NCBI RefSeq assembly: GCF_006538745.1
Contig: NZ_BJLR01000009.1
Location: 1-64,000, forward strand
DNA from: Cellulomonas cellasea
GTDB lineage: Bacteria > Actinomycetota > Actinomycetes > Actinomycetales > Cellulomonadaceae
DNA length: 64,000 bases
Direction of reading: 5' to 3'
This document shows, piece by piece, positions 57,248 through 64,000 of this stretch. Under the pieces are notes generated by a model that was not told where the DNA came from, made no database searches, and saw only the letters and a program-made list of their open reading frames with translations. Each line of letters opens with the position of its first letter. Positions within the stretch are counted from its first letter, which is position 1. Position numbers and translations under genes: made by a program.

Positions 57248-58911
57248 GCTCACCGCTCGAGCTCGCCAAGGGGCAGAACGCGCCCTGGCCCGACGCCGGC
57301 GTGCTGGTCGAGGTCGTGGGGGCCGCGGTCGCCGACTGCGACGTCTCGGTGCTGCTCGTCGACGAGCGGCAGCGGGTCGCCTCCTCCGACGACTTCGTCT
57401 TCTACAACCAGCCAGCCGCGCCGGGAGCGACGCTCGAGCCGGGGTCGCCCGCCCGGGTGCGGCTGGACCTGGCCGCGGTCCCCGCACGCGTCCACGCCGT
57501 CCTCTGCCTGGTCAGCGTCGACGCGCACCGACCGGCGCTCGGCGCCCTGCCGCCGGTGACCGCGGTGCTGCGCGGCGCGGACGGCACCGAGCGCGCGCGG
57601 TTCCCGCTCGGGGGGCTGACCAGCGAGCGCGCGGTCGTCACCGTCGAGGTCTACCGCCGCGGCCCGGCGTGGAAGGTGCGGGCCGTCGGCCAGGGGTACG
57701 ACGGCGGGCTGGCGCAGGCCGTCACGGAGCACGGGGTCGAGGTGGACGACGCCCCGGAGGCACCGGCCGCGCCGGCGTCCGCGGCGGCTCCGGCGTGGGG
57801 CGCTCCCCCGCCGCCGCCTCCGCCCGGCCCGGCGGCGCCCCTGCCGCCCGGCACCAGCGACGGCGAGCGCCTCCTGCGGCAGGCCGCCGCGATCTTCGAG
57901 GACGCCGCGCGCTCGACGTCGGCGCTGCGGTCCAGCGTCGGGTACGCGGACGGCCGGCGCGACGCCGCCCTCGCCGAGATCGTCGCCGACCCCCGGCTGC
58001 GCGGCGGGCCGGCGCACCAGCAGGCCTCCGCCGCGGCGGAGCGCGAGCACGCCGACCTCGTCGGCCGCGCGCGCGAGCGGCACGACGGCGACCTCCGCCA
58101 GCTCGCCGCCGAGCTCGCCGAGTACGAGACCCGGCTCCCGGCCGCGATGGCGCCGTGGACGTCCGCCGCGTGGCGCGGCTGGCAGCCACCGGCGCTGCCG
58201 GCACCGGCCGTGCGCGTCGGCGAGCTCCACGTCGAGGAGGCGCCGTGGCTGGCGTTCCCGATGCTGCTCGCGCTGCCGCTCGCGCGACCCCTGTGGGTCG
58301 ACACCCGGACCGACCCGGGCGGGGCGGCCGTGCGCAAGGTGCGCGCGCTCGTGACACGGCTGCTCGCGGCCTACCCGGCGGGCGGGCTCGAGGTGCTCGT
58401 CGTCGACCTCACCGGCGGGCTCGCGCCCTCCCTCGCGGCCCTCGCCCAGCCGGGCAGCCGGGTCATGACGACGCCCGCGGCCACGTCCGTCGCGGCGGCC
58501 GGCGCGGTGCTCGACGCGCTGGTGCGCCGCGTCGACCTCGTGCAGATGGCCCGCTCGGCCGGTGCGATGGACGCGCTCGGGGACGACGTCGCCGACCGGC
58601 TCCTCGTGCTGCACGACTTCCCCACCGCGCTCGACGACGCGGCCGTGGGCCGCCTGCGCCACCTCGTCGACGAGGGACCGTCGGCCGGCGTCCAGGTGCT
58701 CCTGACCGGCGAGCACAGCCCGGTCCTGGACGGCAGCCCGCTCGTCACCACGCTGTTCCGCGAGTCGATGCGGCTCCCGCTCGAGCCGGACGACCACCTC
58801 GCCGACGGCTGGACGGGCACGCAGTGGCGGTACGCCCCGGACCTGGGCCCGGACGACGCGGGCGTGCTCGACGGGGTCCTGCGCTCGGCGGCGGGCACCG
58901 GCTGGACCTGA
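57244..58911 (+). CDS. TerD domain fused to a Walker-less FtsK-like tail
   Basis: 555 aa. The N-terminal TerD-like domain (1-165) has LAKGQNAPW, SSDDFVFYNQPAAPGA and WKVRAVGQGYDGGL. After a proline-rich linker and a coiled region (210-285; EREHADLVGRARERHDGDLRQLAAELAEYE) comes an FtsK-like fold (about 310-540), with PLWVDTRTDPGGAAVRKVRALVTRLLAAYPAGGLEVLVVDLTGG, DRLLVLHDFPTALDDAAV and VQVLLTGEHSP. Where FtsK has its Walker A lysine, this protein reads TDPGGAAVR, so ATP use is unlikely. It is probably a structural partner of the preceding TerD protein. Confidence 0.85.
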   Translation: MSSPLELAKGQNAPWPDAGVLVEVVGAAVADCDVSVLLVDERQRVASSDDFVFYNQPAAPGATLEPGSPARVRLDLAAVPARVHAVLCLVSVDAHRPALGALPPVTAVLRGADGTERARFPLGGLTSERAVVTVEVYRRGPAWKVRAVGQGYDGGLAQAVTEHGVEVDDAPEAPAAPASAAAPAWGAPPPPPPPGPAAPLPPGTSDGERLLRQAAAIFEDAARSTSALRSSVGYADGRRDAALAEIVADPRLRGGPAHQQASAAAEREHADLVGRARERHDGDLRQLAAELAEYETRLPAAMAPWTSAAWRGWQPPALPAPAVRVGELHVEEAPWLAFPMLLALPLARPLWVDTRTDPGGAAVRKVRALVTRLLAAYPAGGLEVLVVDLTGGLAPSLAALAQPGSRVMTTPAATSVAAAGAVLDALVRRVDLVQMARSAGAMDALGDDVADRLLVLHDFPTALDDAAVGRLRHLVDEGPSAGVQVLLTGEHSPVLDGSPLVTTLFRESMRLPLEPDDHLADGWTGTQWRYAPDLGPDDAGVLDGVLRSAAGTGWT

Positions 58912-58915
58912 CGCG

Positions 58916-58938
58916 CGGGCGGCCGACAGGGCCGCCCG
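58916..58938 (+). terminator. Terminator hairpin after the TerD pair
   Basis: CGGGCGGCC (58916-58924) pairs with GGCCGCCCG (58930-58938), five-base loop, beginning four bases after the stop. Confidence 0.75.
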
Positions 58939-59025
58939 TGGGACCCGGTCGCCTTGACGCGTCCGGGAGCCGTACCTACCGTGTCACCCACACGGCCTAC
59001 AGAACGTCGATCGCCGCGGGAGCCT

Positions 59026-59041
59026 TCTACACCGGTGTAGA
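59026..59041. promoter_or_regulatory. LacI-family-type operator upstream of the xylanase
   Basis: TCTACACCGGTGTAGA is a perfect 16-base palindrome centred on CG, 153 bases before the xylanase start. GCCTACAGAACGTCGATCG upstream contains a partial copy of the half site. Form and position fit a sugar-responsive repressor. Confidence 0.6.
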
Positions 59042-59193
59042 GGCGTCGCGTCCGGGCCCGGGACAGCCGTCGGCACAGCCGGCGACGGCGACGACCCCGG
59101 GCCTCGGACGCAGGGACGTGGCCCGATGTCGGCCCGGCACGGAACGTGCCGCCGCAGCGCCGACCCCGCGCAGGACACCGAGAGGAACCAGGG

Positions 59194-61095
59194 ATGAGAG
59201 TGCTTTCCGCACGACGAGGTGAGGGTGCACGCGAGCCGGTCCTGCGGGACGGCCGACGGTGGGTCGCACGGTGGACGGGAGCGGCCACGGCGGTCGTCCT
59301 CGCGGCCGTCGGGCTCGCCGGGCCGGCCCAGGGCGCGGTCCCGGACGAGACGTTCGAGGTCGACGTCCGGGTGCAGGGTCGCGGGACCGTCACCGGCGAG
59401 GGCAGCTACGAGGCCGGGGAGACCGTCGAGCTGACGGCGACCCCGGCGCGGTCGCACGTGTGGGGCGGGTGGACGTCGGCCGAGCTCGGCTGGATCGGCG
59501 CCCGGGTCGAGTCGTTCACGATGCCCGAGGGCGACGTCGTCCTCGACACCACGTTCCGGCGGCAGATGGCTCCCCTCAAGGACGTCTACCGCGACCACTT
59601 CGACGTGGGCAACATCTGGTCGGGCGAGCGGACCTACGCGCCCGGGTCGCCCGACTCGGCGCTCGTCGAGCGGCACTTCGACGTCATGACGGCCGAGAAC
59701 GCCATGAAGCCGGACCAGCTCCTGCCCAACGACAACATCGACCCGGAGACCGGGGACTTCACGTTCGACTTCACCGCGGCCGACGCGTTCGTCGACGAGA
59801 CGCTCGCGCGCGGCATGACGGTCCACGGCCACGTGCTCGTCTGGCACGGCCAGTCCCCGCCGCGCATCAACAGCGGCACGACCGGCGGCACCCGCGAGCT
59901 GGCCCGCGCCAACATGGAGCGCTACATCGAGCAGGTGCTGACCCACTTCCAGGGCCGCACCGTCTCCTGGGACGTCGTCAACGAGGCGTTCGTCGACGGG
60001 CTCGAGGAGTTCGACCCCGCGACGCAGGACTGGCGCGACTTCCTGCGCGGCGGCCCGAACGGCGGGTCGTCGAACTGGTACACCGCCTACGCCAACGGCC
60101 TCAACGCCTCCGCCGGCGAGCACCCGGCCGACTTCCTGTACGACGCGTTCGTCTTCGCCCGCACGTACGCGCCCGAGGTCCGGCTCGTCTACAACGACTT
60201 CAACGTCTTCCAGTCCGAGGGCAAGGGCGAGGCCATCGTCGCCATGGCGAAGGACCTCAACGCGCGCTACGCCGTCGACCACCCCGAGGACCCCCGGCTG
60301 CTCGTCGAGACGATCGGCCTCCAGTCGCACAACTACATCAACCAGACGCCGGCGTTCGCCTGCTCCGACCACACGCGCCTGCCGGGGCTGTCGGACGACG
60401 CGGCCGAGGAGTGGCGGCCGGGCGCGTGCTCGGACACCGCCTCGGTCGAGCGGTCCCTGCAGCTCATCATCGAGGCCGGCATGACGGCCGACATCAGCGA
60501 GCTGGACCTGCAGGTCTGGGAGGCGTGGAACGGCCAGCCCGAGGGCGACGACCGCGCCGCGTACCGCGACCTGACCGACCCGACCGTCGCGGACCGGATC
60601 TCCCGCGACGAGTTCACGTACTGGGTCGGGAAGATCAGCAACCGCGCCGAGCTCGAGGCCATCCAGGCGCAGCGGTTCGCCGAGTACTTCGCCGTCTACA
60701 AGACGTACTCGCAGGACATCAACCGGGTCACGTTCTGGGGCCTGACCGACGAGCTCAGCTGGCGGTCGACGCACAACCCGCTGATCTTCAACAGCGACTT
60801 CTCCGAGAAGCTCGGGGCCGCCGCGGTCGCCGACCCGGAGCGCTGGCTCGGCGTCCGCACGCCGATCACCGACACCTCGACGCTCGAGGAGACGATCGCC
60901 GAGGTCGAGGCGCTCGACCTGCGCGGCCGCACCTACACCGGCCGGAGCGTCGCCGCGGTGAAGAAGGCCCTGCATCGTGCGGAGGCCGTCCTCGCCCGGG
61001 GTGGCTCCCAGGCCAAGGTGAACGCGGTGACCGCGGCGCTCGCCGACGCCGTCGCCGCGCTCGAGCTGAGGGAGCCGCCGCGCCCGAGGTCGTGA
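59194..61095 (+). CDS. Secreted GH10 endo-xylanase with N-terminal beta module
   Basis: 633 aa from the ATG at 59194 with GAGAGGAACCAGGG upstream. Signal peptide at 20-48 (AATAVVLAAVGLAGPAQGA). Residues 52-122 form a bacterial repeat-type beta module (VQGRGTVTGEGSYEAGETVELTATP). The GH10 barrel (127-520) has AENAMKPDQLLP, HVLVWHGQSP, acid/base E264 (VVNEAF) and nucleophile E436 (ISELDLQVW). The C-terminus (about 545-625) is a FIVAR-like helical repeat (SLEETIAEVEALDLRGRTYTGRSV type). It cleaves xylan backbones outside the cell. The mix of added domains is less common than a CBM. Confidence 0.95.
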   Translation: MRVLSARRGEGAREPVLRDGRRWVARWTGAATAVVLAAVGLAGPAQGAVPDETFEVDVRVQGRGTVTGEGSYEAGETVELTATPARSHVWGGWTSAELGWIGARVESFTMPEGDVVLDTTFRRQMAPLKDVYRDHFDVGNIWSGERTYAPGSPDSALVERHFDVMTAENAMKPDQLLPNDNIDPETGDFTFDFTAADAFVDETLARGMTVHGHVLVWHGQSPPRINSGTTGGTRELARANMERYIEQVLTHFQGRTVSWDVVNEAFVDGLEEFDPATQDWRDFLRGGPNGGSSNWYTAYANGLNASAGEHPADFLYDAFVFARTYAPEVRLVYNDFNVFQSEGKGEAIVAMAKDLNARYAVDHPEDPRLLVETIGLQSHNYINQTPAFACSDHTRLPGLSDDAAEEWRPGACSDTASVERSLQLIIEAGMTADISELDLQVWEAWNGQPEGDDRAAYRDLTDPTVADRISRDEFTYWVGKISNRAELEAIQAQRFAEYFAVYKTYSQDINRVTFWGLTDELSWRSTHNPLIFNSDFSEKLGAAAVADPERWLGVRTPITDTSTLEETIAEVEALDLRGRTYTGRSVAAVKKALHRAEAVLARGGSQAKVNAVTAALADAVAALELREPPRPRS

Positions 61096-61118
61096 CGCCC
61101 GGTCGCCGGACCCGAGTC

Positions 61119-61159
61119 CCCGCGGGGGCGGGAGCGCACGCCGCTCCCGCCCCCGCGGG
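61119..61159. terminator. Strong terminator after the xylanase
   Basis: A perfect 18-pair stem (61119-61136 with 61142-61159) and a five-base loop, between two convergent genes. Confidence 0.85.
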
Positions 61160-61170
61160 CACGTCCACCC

Positions 61171-61824
61171 TCAGACGGCCCGGGCGGCGATGGCCCCGTG
61201 CGACCGGGCCTGCCCCTCCGGATCCCGGTGCATGCGCTCACGCTCGACGAACCCCGCGAGCGCGAGCCGGCGCGCCAGCTCGTCGGGCGGCCACCGGTAG
61301 GCGGTGACGACCTTGTGCGCGAACGGCTCCGGCCCCGGGCCGTCGAAGAACCCGACGACGAGCGTCGCGCCCGGCGCCAGGACCCGCCGGACGGCGCTGA
61401 GGGCCGTGTCCACCTGCTCGGGTCGGAAGTGGATGAGCGAGTACCAGGCCAGGACGCCGGCGACCGAACCCGCAGCACGGTCGAGCTCGAGCATCGAGCC
61501 GAGCTCGAACCGCGCAGCGGGGTGGGCGCGGCGTGCGTGCGCGAGGAACTCGGGCACGAGGTCGACCCCCGTGACGTCCGGGTGCAGGGTGCGCAGGAAG
61601 CCGGTGAGGTGGCCGGGGCCGCAGCCGAGGTCGAGCACCGGCCCGGACACCGGGCGCAGGTGCCGCTCGATGAACGCGAGGTCGTCGGGGTGCACGTGCT
61701 CGAGGGAGCCCAGCGCCTCGATGTACCGCTCGGCGAGGAGCCCGTAGGCCCGCTGCACCTCGCGCGACGACACCCGCGGAGCACCGGGCGCGTGCCCCGG
61801 GGGACGGACCGCGGGCCTACGCAT
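61171..61824 (-). CDS. Class I SAM-dependent methyltransferase
   Basis: 217 aa. Motif I is PVLDLGCGPGHLTGFL, followed by VTGVDLVPEFLAHAR (motif II acid), GSVAGVLAWYSLIHF and VLAPGATLVVGFFDG. This is the Methyltransf_11/25 type for small molecules. No substrate hints. It follows the serine hydrolase gene with an eight-base overlap, so the two are co-transcribed. Confidence 0.92.
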   Translation of the reverse strand: MRRPAVRPPGHAPGAPRVSSREVQRAYGLLAERYIEALGSLEHVHPDDLAFIERHLRPVSGPVLDLGCGPGHLTGFLRTLHPDVTGVDLVPEFLAHARRAHPAARFELGSMLELDRAAGSVAGVLAWYSLIHFRPEQVDTALSAVRRVLAPGATLVVGFFDGPGPEPFAHKVVTAYRWPPDELARRLALAGFVERERMHRDPEGQARSHGAIAARAV

Positions 61825-63349
61825 GGTCGGGCCGCGTCACGAGCGGCGACCGCAGGTGCCGCTCCAGGTGCGGGCTGGCGAGGGGCACGGTGCTCCACGT
61901 CGCGGTGGCGCTCCCCGCGGCGGCGTCGACCGCCACGCGCACCCGGTGCGGGGTGGTGACGATGCGCAGCTCGGCGACGAACGTGTCGTCCTGCCAGGCG
62001 CCGGACGCGACGACCGGGCGGCCGAGCGGCGAGCTCTCGCGCCACCCGCCGCGGCCCACGTCCACGGGCAGGGACGGCCCCAGCTCCAGGCGCCAGCCCA
62101 CGTCCACGGGGTCGACGACGACCACGGTCCCGTCGGGCAGCGCGGAGTCCACGACGGAGCCGTCGAGCCGCGCCTCGGCCGAGCGCCTCGCGTCGCCCGA
62201 ATCCGGGACCGGGACCGGCGCGAGCGAGAGCCCCCGCAGCCGCTCGGCAAGCACCTCGTCGTCACGCACGCTCGCCTCGTCGTCGTCGTCGCGCGCGCCT
62301 GCCGCGTCGTCGTCGCGGGCGCGACCCGCCTCGTCGTCACGAGTGCCGCCCACCTTGCCCCCCGCCTCCGCCGCGTCGTCCAGGCCCGGCAGCAGGCACT
62401 GCCAGAGCGCGTCGAACACCTCCTGGGCCTCGCCCTCGGCCGTCACCGCGACGACGAGGTCGTGCGACGGGACGACCACGCACTGCTGCCCGTACGCGCC
62501 GTGCGCGTGGTACCCGTGCTGCGACATCCAGGTCTGGTAGCCGTAGCCGCGGCTGAAGTCGGTGTCGTGCGACTCGTCGTCCTTGTACGGCTCGGTGTCG
62601 GCGTGATGGCGGGTCATGAGCTCGACCCAGTCGCGCGGCACGAGCTGCCGGTCGCCCCAGCGGCCGCCACGGAGCAGCAGCTCACCGAACGCGGCGACGG
62701 CCTCGGTCGTGAGATGCAGCCCGTGGAACCCGTAGGCGGCCCCGCTGCCCACGCGGTCCCACTCCGCGTGCTGGATGCCCATGGGCACGAGGACGCGCTC
62801 GTCGAGCAGCTCCGGGAGGCCGCGGCCGGTGACCCGCTCGACCATCCGGGCCAGGACGAACGTGGTCGGGTTGTCGTAGGTGTGCCGCGTCCCCTCGGGA
62901 TCGGGGAACGGGACGCCCAGGAAGCCCCGCACGAGGTCGCCCGGCTCCCGCTCCCACGCCTCGTCGATGCTGTCCTCCCGGTGCCCGGTCGTCATGGTCA
63001 GCAGGTGGTGCACGGTGAGGCGACGGGCCTGGTCGGAGACGTCGGCGGGCACGTGGTCGGGCAGCACGTCCACCACGCGGTCGTCGAGCGAGAGCACGCC
63101 GTCGGCCACCGCGAGCCCGACCGCGACCGCGGTGACCGTCTTCGTCAGCGAGTAGAGCAGGTGCGGGCGCCCGGCCGAGTAGGGCGCCCACCAGCCCTCG
63201 GCGACCACGTGGCCGTGGCGGACGACCATGAGGGAGTGGCACTCGGCGGCGCTCGCCTCGAGCCGGTCCAGCAGGGCGGTCAGCGAACGCGCGGAGACTC
63301 CGGCGGCGGTGGGCGTCGACCGTGGCAGGAGCGTGCGTCCGGCGGGCAT
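61817..63349 (-). CDS. Beta-lactamase-fold serine hydrolase
   Basis: 510 aa. The class C beta-lactamase/esterase fold has the catalytic S67-LTK70 (HLLYSLTKTVTAVAVG), the tyrosine in TYDNPTTFVLARM and a HGAYGQQCVVVPSHDLVVAV strand that takes the place of KTG. An inserted acidic-arginine-rich stretch around residues 335-375 (TRDDEAGRARDDDAAGARDD) is probably disordered. Cytoplasmic, as there is no signal. Such proteins act as esterases or peptidases rather than true lactamases. Coupled to the downstream methyltransferase. Confidence 0.9.
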   Translation of the reverse strand: MPAGRTLLPRSTPTAAGVSARSLTALLDRLEASAAECHSLMVVRHGHVVAEGWWAPYSAGRPHLLYSLTKTVTAVAVGLAVADGVLSLDDRVVDVLPDHVPADVSDQARRLTVHHLLTMTTGHREDSIDEAWEREPGDLVRGFLGVPFPDPEGTRHTYDNPTTFVLARMVERVTGRGLPELLDERVLVPMGIQHAEWDRVGSGAAYGFHGLHLTTEAVAAFGELLLRGGRWGDRQLVPRDWVELMTRHHADTEPYKDDESHDTDFSRGYGYQTWMSQHGYHAHGAYGQQCVVVPSHDLVVAVTAEGEAQEVFDALWQCLLPGLDDAAEAGGKVGGTRDDEAGRARDDDAAGARDDDDEASVRDDEVLAERLRGLSLAPVPVPDSGDARRSAEARLDGSVVDSALPDGTVVVVDPVDVGWRLELGPSLPVDVGRGGWRESSPLGRPVVASGAWQDDTFVAELRIVTTPHRVRVAVDAAAGSATATWSTVPLASPHLERHLRSPLVTRPDHA

Positions 63350-63473
63350 CCGGGCACCCTAGCGACGCGGCGCGCGCCCGGTCACCGGAATGGTGGCGGC
63401 CCACCGCGTCGGGCACGACCCGGTCCGCACCGCCGACGCGCGTGGCTCGGCCCGGGTCACTAGCGTCGAGGGC

Positions 63474-64000
63474 ATGTCCCTGATGCAGCCCCGTGACCTG
63501 ACCGGCTCCGTCGTCGCCATCACCGGTGCCTCCGCCGGCATCGGTCGTGCCGTCGCGGAGGCGCTGGTCGCCGCAGGCGCCAACGTCGTCGCGGGGGCGC
63601 GCCGGCTCGAGCGCCTCACGGAGCTCGCCGACCAGCTGGGCAGCGACCGGGTCGTGCCGGTGCAGATGGACGTGCGCGAGCCCGCCGACAACGCCCGCCT
63701 CGTGCAGGCCGCCCTGGACACGTGGGGGCGGCTGGACTCGGTGGTCGCGAACACGGGGATCGGCTCCTACGGGTCGGTCCTGGACGGCAGTGACGAGGAC
63801 ATCCGCACGATGGTGGACACCAACTTCACCGGCACGGTCTTCACGGTCCGCGCCGCCCTGCCGCCGATGCTCGAGGCGGGCGCGGGCGACATCGTCATCG
63901 TCGCGTCCGTGGCGGCCTTCCGCGGTGGACCCGACGAGGCCGTGTACGCCGGCACCAAGTTCGCCCAGCAGGGCTTCGCGGGATCCATCGACCGCGAGCT
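63474..64000 (+). CDS. SDR-family oxidoreductase, cut by the window end
   Basis: Partial: 175 residues from the ATG at 63474, continuing past 64000. It has the nucleotide-binding TGASAGIGRAVAEAL, the ANTG motif (usually NAG), catalytic S (IVIVASVAAFRGG) and YAGTKFAQQ (Y-x3-K). It uses NAD(P)H to reduce or oxidise an alcohol or carbonyl. The substrate is unknown. No terminator between it and the neighbour is visible; it diverges from the serine hydrolase. Confidence 0.92.
   Translation, partial: MSLMQPRDLTGSVVAITGASAGIGRAVAEALVAAGANVVAGARRLERLTELADQLGSDRVVPVQMDVREPADNARLVQAALDTWGRLDSVVANTGIGSYGSVLDGSDEDIRTMVDTNFTGTVFTVRAALPPMLEAGAGDIVIVASVAAFRGGPDEAVYAGTKFAQQGFAGSIDRE

Noticed and set aside
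59259-61307. 682-residue plus-strand frame overlapping the xylanase
   Set aside because: Out-of-frame shadow; the GH10 frame has all catalytic motifs.

Overview
This window is chromosomal DNA from a very GC-rich actinobacterium. It most resembles Cellulomonas or a close relative in the Micrococcales. The pointers are a CBM2-linked family 5 cellulase, a family 10 xylanase, a secreted SGNH esterase with a ricin-type lectin domain, the class Ib ribonucleotide reductase set nrdHIEF, an HspR-controlled dnaK operon and frequent GTG starts. The genus is inferred from gene content, not from a marker gene.

Layout. 1-2.7 kb: metNIQ methionine importer (minus strand). 3.1-7.1 kb: a giant membrane-fused ECF sigma factor cut in two by an in-frame amber codon, with a degenerate GGDEF-like gene diverging from it. 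8.3-10.7 kb: DUF1540 protein, secreted CAP protein, APH-like kinase, HNH protein. 10.9-15.1 kb: nrdHIEF with paired NrdR boxes and a DnaA-box-like cluster. 15.3-25.5 kb: a chemoreceptor, an AfsR/SARP-type regulator, a DrrAB-type exporter and a two-component system. 25.7-30.9 kb: a CPBP protease, then dnaK-grpE-dnaJ-hspR under two HAIR operators.

31-48 kb is an accessory region. It holds remnants (a Tn7-like tnsA with a frameshift and a tnsB stub, a truncated acetyltransferase, a frameshifted soxR), three HEAT-repeat proteins, an orphan protein resembling eCIS-associated OmpA-family proteins, a GH25 muramidase and many small uncharacterised genes. 48-64 kb: cellulase, GNAT and VOC proteins, a pterin dehydratase-VOC fusion, a YbaK deacylase, a four-domain cold-shock protein, a kinase-like protein, a lipoprotein, a TerD pair whose second member carries a Walker-less FtsK-like tail, the xylanase, a methyltransferase, a beta-lactamase-fold serine hydrolase and the start of an SDR gene.

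How the genes work together. Nucleotide reduction (nrd) and the heat-shock chaperones form classic operons whose expected repressor sites can be read directly. The three secreted plant-polymer enzymes are each preceded by a different CG-centred palindrome typical of LacI-family sugar repressors, so each may answer to its own inducer. Three genes (sigma fusion, tnsA, soxR) each carry one disabling change; whether these are real mutations or sequence errors is the main uncertainty. No tRNA, rRNA, CRISPR array or replication origin was seen.
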